Both the position numbers and the translations under genes were made by a program. Below, piece after piece: positions 12,524-23,311 of a stretch of 64,000 nucleotides of DNA; position 1 is the stretch's first letter, and each line of letters starts with the position of its first letter. Under the pieces are notes generated by a model. That model ran no database searches and was not told the DNA's origin. It saw only the letters and a list, made by a program, of their open reading frames with translations. This DNA comes from Blattamonas nauphoetae (Eukaryota > Preaxostyla > Oxymonadida), in NCBI GenBank assembly GCA_033064195.1, contig JARBJD010000215.1, positions 62,001 through 126,000 on the forward strand, in the 5' to 3' direction.

Positions 12524-13841
12524 TCAATCATCGTGAGCGAGATAATCACGATCATCTTCTGGCGGTTCAAACTTCTCTTCCTGCTGTTCAATGAAGTCAG
12601 AGTTGGAGATGTACGTAGAAGACAGCTGGTCGTAATCCACAACACTTGGTTCAGGTGGATCGAAGTAGTGTTCATCCAAGTGTTCTCTGAAGTTAGCTTC
12701 TTCCTCTGAAGGCGGCTGTGTGGACATTTGTTGACCATCGACGGAAACGTTGGTGTTGAACTGTCTTGCGATGGCTTCTTCACGATCGATGGGTTGGTCA
12801 CGGTCAGAATCCTCGGATTCTTGGTCGGCTCCAAAGAAAGCATCACCACTTTCAGGCGATATTGGACGAACAACGAGTTTTGTGGTGGCTGATTTAGATT
12901 GGCTCGGTTTGTTGGAAGCGGTGATTCGTCGGGTATTATTTGCAGCTGACTGTGTTCTCGAGGTTAGTGTGATGAAGGAGCATGACACTAAAAACAGAAA
13001 TAGTGGGAGTGTGTCGACCATGACATAGAGGAAAGTGTATTGCCAATAAAACGCCGCACAGTTCGCATCAGAATTAGAACAGAAGTTAAATTGTAAAGTC
13101 CAGAGACGTTGAAAGTAATTAAGGCCAACAATGTCCAAGCCATCCCATGTTACGCGGAGGGCGTTGATAACAATGTTGATGATCAGGATATTCTTGAATA
13201 TGCGCGCCCGCCACTTCAAAGCGAGGAGTCTGTCGCACACTTTGGAGACTTTGAACAGGCGGATGAGACTGTAGACGAAGAAACAGAGGTTGATAGTGTC
13301 TTTGGCTATCTCGATCACGATGAGCAGGTTTGGGAATTGAATTGTGATGCTTTCGGTGACAAACTGGAAGAATATCAGAGATAAAAGAGCAGACCGTCTG
13401 GAGGATTGAACAAACAATCTGTAGCACCAATATAATCGAGTTGATGATGATGCAAATTGCGGTGAAGGATTTCCTGGGAGATGTGTTTAGAAGTCGTCTT
13501 GTGAATGTTTGATCCAGCCAAATACAAAACACTTGGTAAGTGGAAAAGTGAAAGTAGCGCGGTAGGCCAAAACAAAAGAAGTTGTTGGAGAACATGGAAT
13601 GTTGGAATGGAACGATAATCATAATCGAACGAAGAAAGCACATAATCCATGCACAAGCAAGGAAGAGCTTTTTGAGGAGATTTCTGCGGAGAGAAGCACT
13701 GAATACATCGTGAAAAAAGATGGTGCCGCTCAGAAAGAGGTTGACAAGGAAAGTGAACGCCAGAATGATGAGTGGATATGAACCCTCTCCATAAGCACTC
13801 GGACAGCGAGCAGGGAGAGTTAACTCAGAGATGGGGGGCAT
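12524..13841 (-). CDS. Seven-helix membrane protein, TOM1/GPCR-like
   Basis: Two exons (13841-13416 and 13363-12524, intron 52 nt) give 421 residues. The first 280 residues hold about seven hydrophobic segments, for example LIILAFTFLVNLFLSGTIFF, SFTAICIIINSIILVLQI and YTFLYVMVDTLPLFLFLVSC. The last 140 residues are acidic, Ser-rich and probably a cytoplasmic tail (EEAIARQFN, then many D/E). The layout resembles THH1/TOM1/TOM3 or GPCR-type seven-helix proteins, but I see no diagnostic motif. It shares layout, not clear sequence, with the protein at 29951-30972. It is divergent from the HSP90 gene with only 66 bp between the two ATGs, so the promoters must be very compact or shared. The start ATG at 13841 is the only good one. 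Confidence 0.7.
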
Positions 13842-13907
13842 TCCTGTCCAGATGAAGAGAGATTGAGAGAGCTCTCACCTTTTCACACAGATCGTGGGAT
13901 GATCACC

Positions 13908-16900
13908 ATGAGAGTTCTTGGTTTTCTCCTAATATTGGCCCTTTCGGCTGAAACTAGTGATGAGTGTGTTATTGTTATCATCTTTCTGATATTTTTCAGA
14001 TCAAAGAAGAAAAATTCCCCAGAACAATACAATTATTCGATCGAAATTCGGGAATTGATGAAACTCGTTGTTAACTCGATCTATCGACACAAAGAAGTGT
14101 TTCTGCGTGAACTAATTTCTAATTGTGTGGATGCCCTCAACAAAGTCAAGCATGACGCTGTAACCAACCCTGAAATTCTCGGTGAAGGAGACACGAAGAA
14201 ATTGGACATTACAATCATTCCAGATGAAGATAATGACATGCTCACCATTATTGATCGTGGAATTGGGATGTCAAGAGATGAATTAGTTTCAAATCTTGGA
14301 ACTATTGCACACAGTGGAACATTGGAATACTTCGAAGCTCTGGAGCAAGCCCAGAAGGAAGCCCAAGCACGAGGAGAAGAAGCACCAGCGAACGATCTAA
14401 TTGGGCACTTTGGAATTGGTTTCTATTCAGCCTTCCTCGTTGCCGACAAAGTTGAAGTCATCAGCAAGCGGTTTGGAGAAAAACAACACAAATGGACGAG
14501 TGCGAACGCAGAAAGCTTTACTATTGAGGAGGATGATAGTGAAGACCTTGGGCGAGGCACCAAAGTCATTTTGCACTTGAAAGATGGACGATACGGGAAT
14601 ACGTCTCTTGTCGCGTATCTCGTCGAGAAATACTCCCAATTCGTTGGTTATCCGATCTTCTTACGGATCGAACGTGAAGGCTCATACACATATGAAACAC
14701 GCATGGTCAAGAAAATCAAGAAAGTGAAGGATGAGGACGGGAAAATGGTTGAGAAAGAAGTTGAAGAACAAGAATTGTACCCACAAGCCGTATACGACTT
14801 TGAACAAATCAACAAAGAGCCCGCAATCTGGCTTCGAGAACCCCATGTCATAGTGGGCGATGAAGACGACGATGATGATGACGAGGACGCCCTTACAGCT
14901 GACGACTACAACTCCTTCTTCGACCGTATCCTCCAGGGAGCTTGTGGTGGTCAACCCCCTCTTGTTACTATCCACTTCCATCAGGAAAAGGATGTTGTTT
15001 TTAAGGCTCTTCTTTTTGTCCCTCCACTGCGACCGCTGTATCGGGGACGATACTCTGAGAGAATTATTTCACGACTTCGGCTGTATATTAAGCATGTTCT
15101 GGTCACTGAAGAACTGAACAACTTCCTTCCGCAATATTTGACGTTCGTCCGCGGTGTTATTGAAACTGAGGAGATTGATTCCAGATCAGAAACGATCACG
15201 AAGGAACAGGAAGATGAAGCAGAAAAATCAGGCCGTGTTGGGCTTCATATCTCTCGTGAAATCCTACAGGAGTCACGTGGATTGAAAATGATGGCCCGAA
15301 AGATCACAAGACGAATCATTGATTCACTGGTTGCTCTTTCAGAACGAGCTCGCACTGATGAATCGGACGAAGATGTCGAAAAGTTCAACCGCTTCCAGCT
15401 TCTCTTTGGACACGAAATTAAGAATGGAATGATTATGGATCAAGAGAATCGTCCAAAATTGATGAAACTGCTTCGGTTTAACACAACATATTCTCCCGAG
15501 ATCCCAGTATCATTAGATGACTATGTTGATCGCATGGAACGCTGGTATATGAATTATGACCCCAATCACTTTGATGAGAAGGACACAAAGAAAAGAAAAC
15601 AGAAGATGGGAATCACATTCCTCTCCTTGGACATCAACGATGAAAATAGAGGAACTAGCGCTCTTATGAACTCTCCCCTCATCAAACCTTATATTGCTAA
15701 GGGCCGCGAAGTCATCCTCCTCCAAGATCCTTTCGACGAAGAAGTGCTTGTCAGAATGCAGGAATTCCGAGGATACCCGATTCGTACAATCCACGATCAG
15801 AACGGATATGGAAGATTGACCAGCAAAAGCACCATTGATAAGTACAACACAAAGTATAAAGAAGCCCTCAAGTGGCTGAAAAGGATCCTGAAAGAAAAAG
15901 TTACGGAAGTGGAAATCAGCCCTGATTTCCTCGAAGAACCAGAAGGATCATCAAATTCAAACGAACCCGTCATCCCGTGTGTCATTACCCAGGCATTTGG
16001 AGGAGTCTCGGCGGGGATCGGGCGACGGTTGAAAAATGACCCATTGATGACCGAAGAGCTCAAAGCACGTCTTTCCGGAAAGAAATTAATGCTCAACCCA
16101 CAAAATCCGCTCTTGGAACGAATTGATCACGCGGTTAAAGGGCTCAAAAAACGGGAGGTTGATCAGACGTGGCGGAAGAACAATAACGAGACGGGAGAAG
16201 CGAAATATCAAAAAGAAATGGAAGCAATCGATCGGGATTGGTTCAAACTTGAAATGATTGCTCACGCGCTGTGTGATGCTGCGATGATGAACGCTGGTTA
16301 CGATATTCTGAACAGGTACGATTATGCGACACGTCTTTACATTATTTTGGACACCATGACGGGCCTGCCACACGCGCCGATCTTTCCTGATGAATGTGAG
16401 CTGGACTTTGATTATTGGATGGAGAAGGAGATGGAGGAAGAGAGGGAGGCGAAGATCGAGCTGAAAGAGGAGAAGAAGAGGAAGTTTGAGGAAAAGGCGT
16501 TGAAGAAGGTGATGAAAGAGAAAGGGAAGAGCGAGGCAGCCATTCAGAAAGAATTGGAGGAGATCAGAAGGAAGCACGAAGAGAAGAAAGCGAAGCGAAG
16601 GGAAGAGAAACAGAAGCGACTCGAAGCAGCAGAAAAGAAGAAGAGAGAAGAAGAAGCGAAGATGGCAGACGAAGCTGAGGAAGATATCGACGACAGAACA
16701 GAACGGCTGATGAAAGAGAGAAAGAGAAGGAGAGAGCTCGAACTGAAATCTCGATATGCTTCAGTTGGCAAAGACGCACTGACAGAAGAAGAGGAGGAAG
16801 AGCTGAGAAGGTTGAACGCACAGGCCAAGGCAGCTGCGAAGAGGGAGAAGAAAGGGTCACCGGGAAGTTCGCCCATCCACATCGAGACTGGAGACGATGA

Positions 16901-16916
16901 TGACGACGAGGAGTAG
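13908..16916 (+). CDS. HSP90 family chaperone, ER GRP94-like, with coiled-coil tail
   Basis: Two exons (13908-13963, 14000-16916; intron 36 nt) give 990 residues. A hydrophobic signal peptide (MRVLGFLLILALSAETS) opens the protein; an ATG at 13899 would add three residues. The GHKL ATPase domain follows: ELISNCVDALNK (usually NASDA), DRGIGMSRDEL (usually DTGIGM) and GHFGIGFYSAF. An insert of about 15 residues before GHFGIG resembles GRP94. The middle domain keeps LHISRE with the catalytic arginine, but about 25 residues are inserted just before it. The C-terminal domain is recognisable up to about residue 830. A Lys/Glu-rich coiled coil of about 160 residues follows, ending DDDDDEE. No KDEL or HDEL retention signal is present. 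The signal peptide and insert support the ER form; retention must use another route if it is resident. Confidence 0.88.
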   Translation: MRVLGFLLILALSAETSDECVIVIIFLIFFRSKKKNSPEQYNYSIEIRELMKLVVNSIYRHKEVFLRELISNCVDALNKVKHDAVTNPEILGEGDTKKLDITIIPDEDNDMLTIIDRGIGMSRDELVSNLGTIAHSGTLEYFEALEQAQKEAQARGEEAPANDLIGHFGIGFYSAFLVADKVEVISKRFGEKQHKWTSANAESFTIEEDDSEDLGRGTKVILHLKDGRYGNTSLVAYLVEKYSQFVGYPIFLRIEREGSYTYETRMVKKIKKVKDEDGKMVEKEVEEQELYPQAVYDFEQINKEPAIWLREPHVIVGDEDDDDDDEDALTADDYNSFFDRILQGACGGQPPLVTIHFHQEKDVVFKALLFVPPLRPLYRGRYSERIISRLRLYIKHVLVTEELNNFLPQYLTFVRGVIETEEIDSRSETITKEQEDEAEKSGRVGLHISREILQESRGLKMMARKITRRIIDSLVALSERARTDESDEDVEKFNRFQLLFGHEIKNGMIMDQENRPKLMKLLRFNTTYSPEIPVSLDDYVDRMERWYMNYDPNHFDEKDTKKRKQKMGITFLSLDINDENRGTSALMNSPLIKPYIAKGREVILLQDPFDEEVLVRMQEFRGYPIRTIHDQNGYGRLTSKSTIDKYNTKYKEALKWLKRILKEKVTEVEISPDFLEEPEGSSNSNEPVIPCVITQAFGGVSAGIGRRLKNDPLMTEELKARLSGKKLMLNPQNPLLERIDHAVKGLKKREVDQTWRKNNNETGEAKYQKEMEAIDRDWFKLEMIAHALCDAAMMNAGYDILNRYDYATRLYIILDTMTGLPHAPIFPDECELDFDYWMEKEMEEEREAKIELKEEKKRKFEEKALKKVMKEKGKSEAAIQKELEEIRRKHEEKKAKRREEKQKRLEAAEKKKREEEAKMADEAEEDIDDRTERLMKERKRRRELELKSRYASVGKDALTEEEEEELRRLNAQAKAAAKREKKGSPGSSPIHIETGDDDDDEE

Positions 16917-17106
16917 CGGGATGCCCGCATTGTTTGCACAATTCATCTTGTTGCGTCAAACATTCGACTTGTTATTTTTTCTTGTTTTGGGAAAGGTAGA
17001 CGATATCTGTGTGACATGTCAGGAATGATTCTTATCGGAAAACTTACCTTTTCAACAGTGGGGAGATCCAGTTCTCTCCCTTTTGAAATAAAACTAAACT
17101 GTCGAA

Positions 17107-19186
17107 ATGACGGATATGATCGGAGTCCCCAAAGGATGTATGTTCCTTTTTCCCTTTCAGACACGAATAATATTGACTTGTTTGTTCAGATTCGTTCGTC
17201 AGAATGATCAGCTCTGGTGGCTTCGGAAGCGTTGTGGAACTAATTGAGAATTCGACTCAGAAGCATTATGCAGGAAAGATGATACCGTGCATGGCAGCGA
17301 AAGACAAGGAACGAATAGACCGTGAAGTTAATCGACTTCTTCAGTTTGCTCATCCGGGAATTGTTGGACTGAAAGAATTAGCATCGATGGAGAATATAAA
17401 AGTGATTGTGATGGAACTTGGAGTGCAGTCGCTTGCAGATATCGTGAAGGACCACACATCGCGGGGAGTTCTTGTGGCTCGCGAAGTTTGTTTTTGAACT
17501 GTTGTTTTCTTGTTGCTTGTTGTTGATTTTGTTATTCTTTGGGTTGGATGTTGTTCTTCGATTGATTATTGTTGTGTTTGTGCTTCTTCTGTTTTCAGGT
17601 TGTCTATCGAGTGATGGTGGATGTTTCGTCGGCGTTGAACTTGATGCACAACCACTCAAGCGGAGCAACAGCACATGGAGATGTGAAGATGGAGAACATT
17701 CTTCTTTTTGGTGGTGGGCACTTCAAACTGTGTTTGTCTTTCTCTCCCTTTCTTTCTTCTTTTTTTTGTACAATGTGAGTTTTTCATTCATTCCTTCTGA
17801 TTTATCTCTGTCCATCAAGAATTTCTTCTTTTTTTCTTTCTTTTTTTCTTATGTTTCCATTGTGCTTTTTTTATTTGCTGAGTTCAGGTGATTTGGGGGC
17901 GGCGGAATCGGAAGATGTGAGCAGCACGCGTTCGGTGATGTCTCAGCTGTATGTGTCGCCAGAACGAATGGAATCGGACACAGGAAGGGCGACGTGCTCA
18001 TCGGATGTGTGGGCGTTGGGGATTGTTCTTCACTGGCTTCTGTTTGGAGAACCGCCTTTCAAGAGTCAGAATGCAGCTCGATTGATTCGAGAGATTGGGT
18101 CGTTCCAAGTATCGATGATTGGATCAGATTGTGGAGGAGAAGAACGAGCGCTTCTGATGCGAATGTTGGATCCTGTTTGTTTCCTTATTTATTTCTTCAT
18201 TTTCTTCATTCTTTGTGCTTTTCTTGTTTTCTGATCAGAATCCCGAGACTCGAGTGACGAGTCGTCAATTATGTTCGTTTGGAGTGTTCCGTTGTCTTGT
18301 GAACACTCCTTCAGCTGTTTGGAGACTGAAAGATGCCGACGACAAAGAACACATCGACAAGGCGAAGAAAGCAGAAACAAAACTCCACTCGAAAGAAGAG
18401 GAATTGAAGGCAATGAAACGAGAACTGATTGGGCTGAAAGAGAAACTGGCGAGATGGGAATCGGAAAGAAGAGAAGAACAAGCGAATTTGGGGAGAAAGG
18501 AACAAGAGCCTCCGAAGATTGCTTCGATGCGAGTTGAGTCTCGTTCTGGCACAACAGATGGAGGGAATGAAGATGAGGGCGGTGGAACTGAGGGGCGACG
18601 TGGATTGAGACGAGGAACTGTCATCCGATCTCAAAATGGAGCAGCAGCGATCGAACTGTTCGACCGAAAGAATTGGACAGTGTCTGGAAATATCTTCACA
18701 AAACGAAGACCATGTAATTCTTTGCTTGTCTCGTTCGAGTTTGGGGATGTTGTGGCTCGTCTGTCGCTCATATACCGAAAAGAACTGACCTACAATTTCC
18801 CAGTTGGGATCATTTCATCCAGTTTGAGCAACGAGGCTCTCACAACATACTTTCCCAGTCTGAAGGGAGGAGCAGGATGGGACTTGTATCAACATTGTCG
18901 ATGTGCCTCACAAAACAAGAAAACAAAAAACTACGGATCAGCATGTTTGGGAGGAAGAGAGGGACAGCGAGTGGTGTTGGAGGCAGATGGACGAGAAGGA
19001 AAGCGAACATTGAAACTGTCACAGGATGGAGAGACGCAGCCAGTCTTCTTCAAAAACATCCCAGTTCCCTTCCGCTTCGCTGTGTACATCTTCCAGAAGA
19101 ACAATGCAGTTGAGATAGAGTCAGTTGAAGTTGTATCAGAGCCTCAGATGGTTGGAGGAACGATTCCTTTTGAGATGGATGAATAA
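17107..19186 (+). CDS. Protein kinase with ARM-gene-type C-terminal domain
   Basis: Five exons (17107-17137, 17190-17485, 17599-17731, 17888-18174, 18239-19186) total 1695 nt, 564 residues, all in phase; introns are 52, 113, 156 and 64 nt. The kinase domain spans residues 11-255: SSGGFGSVVEL, lysine in YAGKMIP, HGDVKMEN in place of HRD, DLG in CDLGAAE in place of DFG, and VSPERM in place of APE. A coiled coil follows (EHIDKAKKAETKLHSKEEEL), then a C-terminal domain of about 175 residues from NGAAAIELFDRKNW. The kinase half is paralogous to the gene at 1-1670 but lacks its SPRY part. The tail is nearly identical to that of the gene at 3304-5455. The GHKL-chaperone gene ends 190 bp upstream. 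The HGD/DLG forms do not by themselves prove inactivity. Confidence 0.85.
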
Positions 19187-19288
19187 TGCAGATCACACCA
19201 CTTCATACTTTCCTCTTTCTGTTCTCTCTTCATTAGTCCTTTCTCAATTAGTCACCTGAAAACCCGGTAGTAAATAACAAATCGGTAG

Positions 19289-20057
19289 TTTTTTTTGGGG
19301 TCCCAAAAGCGTAGAGTATCACTGGATTTCTGATTTTTTCGACAATTTTTCAATCTAAATGACATTTTTATGAATAAATGAAGTGTCCTAGGTGGTTCAG
19401 AACAAATAGTTTTGATTACCCAGCATGATTGTCTCATGGACTTGAAAAGTTGATCTCGTTGTATCTTCATAACCAGACAAAATTTTGACCTGAAATTTTC
19501 GCGAAAATGAATGTTTTGAGAAATGTAAACTTTTGATATTTCAACTTTTTTTCTTCGACGATCACAAAATCATGGTTTTTCATCGGTTTTCAAGGAATTT
19601 TCAGAGAGTCTTCGAACTTGTCACTCACCATTCACCTTGTATGCAAAATTGACCAGTTTGATTCGATTGTGACAGTGTTGACATCATTTTGATGAATTTT
19701 GAAAACGGGATTCCCATCTGATGCACGGTGAGAAGTCAATTTCAGACACCCGTTAAAAGTGGATTTCACGTTCTCTCGAGGGGGATAAATTTTTTGAAAA
19801 GTTGAAATATCAAAAGTTTACATTTCTCAAAACATTCATTTTCGCGAAAATTTCAGGTCAAAATTTTGTCTGGTTATGAAGATACAACGAGATCAACTTT
19901 TCAAGTCCATGAGACAATCATGCTGGGTAATCAAAACTATTTGTTCTGAACCACCTAGGACACTTCATTTATTCATAAAAATGTCATTTAGATTGAAAAA
20001 TTGTCGAAAAAATCAGAAATCCAGTGATACTCTACGCTTTTGGGACCCCAAAAAAAA
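19289..20057. mobile_element. Foldback (long palindrome) inserted in the left TIR
   Basis: Arms of about 250 bp (19289-19549 and 19797-20057) are near-perfect inverted copies around a spacer of about 247 bp. Both arms encode the same meaningless peptide on opposite strands, which confirms the identity. Arm tips read TTTTTTTTGGGGTCCC and GGGACCCCAAAAAAAA. The intact right TIR has a T8G4 run at the same place, so the foldback entered, or grew out of, that run. It carries no gene. High arm identity implies a recent origin. Confidence 0.85.
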
Positions 20058-20181
20058 GGGTAGGTCTAGACTCAGATCTGAAAAAGTCTAGACGCAGATC
20101 TGCAGATCGGTCTAGGCGCAGATCTGAAAGTCTACACGCAGATCTCATTTGTTTCGTTGATATAATAGTTTATAGAACCGA
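20058..20181 (+). repeat. Left TIR, inner part, with four sub-repeats
   Basis: This is the inner 124 bp of the left terminal inverted repeat; the outer 38 bp are at 19251-19288, on the far side of the foldback. It contains four copies of a unit of about 20 bp built on GTCTAGACGCAGATCTG, near 20063, 20087, 20109 and 20129. The spacing and number recall subterminal transposase-binding repeats of DNA transposons. It ends with TTCGTTGATATAATAGTTTA before the unique interior. Confidence 0.8.
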
Positions 20182-20330
20182 TTGAGAAGAATAAATGATG
20201 TGAAATGATGAAATAATTGTTTCGGGTCAAAAGACGAGAGTTATTAATGAGACGGGATTCTGGTCGAGTTGAAAATGGAAAAAGGGGTATGATCACAAAG
20301 AGCAATAAGATATGGTCCAACATTTTGCTG

Positions 20331-23214
20331 TCATTGATCTATGAGTTGACTTTTCAACGCTTCCAGAGCGAGGGTGCATTCCAGTTTCACACAATTCATC
20401 GTTGCTGTCTCGAATCGACCTGGTTGGTGCGAATTCTCTTCATCCAATTCAATGTAGAGATACACACTATGTTTTGGCTGCGAGTTGCGACGAACGACAA
20501 TCACAACAACGACGACAGCGACAGCTGCGACGAGGGCACCAACAATCATCCCAATCAGCCACATCGGGAACTTCAGCCCGCCTTCTGCGGGGTCCTTTGG
20601 GTCGACTGGGTCAACAGGAGGAGATGGGGGATCAGTTGGGTCAGTTGGGGGTGGATCTGGTGTTGGGTCGGCGGGTGGTGGGGGTGGAGGGGGCGGGATG
20701 GGAACAAGGAATTCTTCTCCATCTTTGATTCGAACTGCGTCTGTTTGTTTCGAGTTGTCTGGCCCGAACAGCACAGCTGCTCGCCACGCAAGCATCTCGT
20801 TCAAAGTTGGGAAATCAGTTCGATCCAAGACAATCGAGATTTCAGTTTCTGTCCAACTCACTTCCACAATCTCAGACACCACTGTTTTCCGATCAACGAG
20901 GTATTCGGGCATGTCAAACACGCTCAACTTCAATCCGCACGGGAAGAGAAGGGTTCCTGTCAGTGCGGCGGTGAGATGGGTGTCGTTGGCTGAATAAACA
21001 GCATCTGATAGTGTTGGAGCGGCGTATGGCGTGTTCGACTGTGGATTCGGAAGCGTCACAGTGCAGTCGTGTTCTGAAATCCAGAAATGGGAGTCAGGAT
21101 CAACACCATCTCCTCCAGCAGCCGAACTCACAATCACGCTTCCTCCCCCACTGCATACGATGTTCCTTTGAAGCGACGGGAAGTCTGCGTCGGTTGGGGT
21201 CTTTCCATTCTGCTGGAATGTGCATTGTGCCAGTGTGACGGTCGCTCCAATCACAACAATCCCGCCATTTGTCAGTCCAGCGAGTCGGGTGGAGGTGATA
21301 ATGGCTGTGCATGTTGCGTACGAGAGTGCTCCAGATGACCACGAACAGATTGGAGCAGATTGATTCTGCGTCGAGAGGATCTGCTGTTGGGTTGCTGTTG
21401 TTTTCGAGAATTCCGAATTCTTGATTATGATTGGTGATGATTGCATCGCTCCGACAATCTTCATCAATTCGTTTGATGGTGTGTTTGTGTCTGTCAGGGA
21501 GAGCGAAGTCAGACTTGTTTTGGTCGTCCCATCAAAAGAAAACGGAAGAGTCGAGACGGTTTGCGCAGAAGGAGTCAAAGACAACAGTTCCACAGTTCCT
21601 CCCGTCACATTCAGGACTCCAAACGGAATCGTTCCCGAAACAGACGAAAGCGAGCACGATTTCACGTTCAGTTTCCCACTCGTCACAAGAAACAGCTCAG
21701 TTCGCGTTGAAGTGGCTGGGAGAGAGAAAAGGATCGTGTCGAGTGTGGTGGTTCCCGCGTGACTTTGCACAATTCGTCCACTCCGAAAGGACACTCATTT
21801 CACCCGGATGGGTTCGAGATGTGATTGCCAGTGGTTTCGGCATGATCGCGTCGAATCCCAGCTCGACAGACGAATAAAACATGATTCTGGCGACGTTGTT
21901 CACAACACGAACAAGCGATTGTTGGAAAGACTTGCAGAACAGTTCGTAGTGGCCACACTCATCTCGTTGTCGTCGTATCCACCCTCTTCGATCAGCAGAT
22001 GCGTCACAGCAACGTACTCCGTCACATCGAGCGAGAAAGCGACTATTCGGCATTTGTGGATGTTTGCCCAGCACCATTTCATGTCATCCGCCCCGCCGTG
22101 GCTCGCTGTCACCAACTCCGGGTAATGGATCCGCGAACATAAAGTTTTGTCCACTCCGTCCCGAGTCTCGTTCTTTCGACCGACTCTGGGTTCAGATAAC
22201 ACTGTCCAGCAATCCGTGAAGATCAGCAATCGGTCGACCCCATCTTGGAACCAACTTGCTGTTAGAGACACGTCATTTCCTTGGTCGTATCCCAAATTAT
22301 TGTGGAAAAGACAATAATTCACTCCTAATTGGGTTTATGTATCTGGTGCTTGCTCCATGAGCATGATCGATGCCGCTCGATATTTTGCCTTGTTTTTGGT
22401 GAATCTGCAACTGACAACTGTAGTATTTTTGTCATTTTGGAGAGCTAGTCCACCCCCTTCACCTCCCGAGCTGCATTTTTCGGAACCAACAGTTGGAAAT
22501 GTATCGGGCTTTCTTGACATGGTTACAGTGGAGTCCAGCTCCAATGTCTATTTCATCCTTTTTGAGATTTGTGCAGTTTGTGTAATAGCAATCACGATTT
22601 GTGCCAAGAATATCCCCTCCATCCATCACAACACCGCCGGCCCATCCATCTGCTTGTCAATCCGAATGGTTGTTGAAAGCATGATAATACGTGTTTCCTG
22701 TATAATACCCAACTGCCCCTGCGTCTGCATTCGTTCGGCAGTTGGTGAAGGTGCAATGGGTCACCATTACCGTGTCCCTGCCCTTGAAACAGAGCGCTCC
22801 TCCATCCCGTCCCTATTGGGCATTTATATTCCTGAAAATGCATCGTGTGACCAAGATTGTTGTTGTTGTCGTTGTCCGTGAATCAAAACTGTCAGACGGG
22901 AAGATCATATCGTGGCAATACGACTTCCATGCGAGAGTTTGTTTGTCGTCGTTCATTCTGGTGAAGCTGCTGTTTGTTATCGATGTTTCCACATGAAGCG
23001 CGTTCAAATCTGGTAATAGTCCACCATAGAGTGGGTGTTTGTCTTTGTCGTAGTTAAGCGCAGGCCAATGGAAAATGAAATGCTGGGGGTGTTGAGAAGA
23101 CGGAGAGTTGGGACGGACATATGCACGTGAACCAGACGACAACATTCCGGACGAATGTACGGAAGAGTATCTCATTGAAAGAAGCTGTAATAGGATGGAA
23201 ATGAACAAGATCAA
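20331..23214 (-). pseudogene. Interrupted beta-helix surface membrane protein gene
   Basis: The last 488 codons (21794-20331) are open and read like the tail of a right-handed beta-helix surface protein: TLAQCTFQQNG, then LTGTLLFPCGLKLSVF, a proline/aspartate-rich stem (PPPPPPPPADPTPDPP), the transmembrane helix MWLIGMIVGALVAAVAVVVV and a short tail. The LFPCGL module also occurs in the neighbour at 23589-29849, so they are relatives. Upstream, beta-helix fragments continue (VVSCRFTKNKAKY near 22430, CLFHNNLGYDQGNDVSL near 22300, ILVTRCIFRNINAQ near 22830) and a signal-like start lies near 23190. They change frame and carry stops near 22333 and 21898. Some changes could be introns, but no convincing splice sites remove all of them. 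I take it as a decayed or partly spliced gene inside the TIR element. Confidence 0.6.
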
Positions 23215-23311
23215 CCCAGGATCTCTTTGACCACATTGAAGCCAGAATGGAAAAATGTCAGAAAATAAGAAATGAGCAAAGAAAAAGGAAATGATGTGGA
23301 TATTGAGGTGT

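Noticed and set aside
16544-16959. Minus-strand open frame opposite the HSP90 tail
   Set aside because: A serine-rich shadow of GAG/AAG codons.
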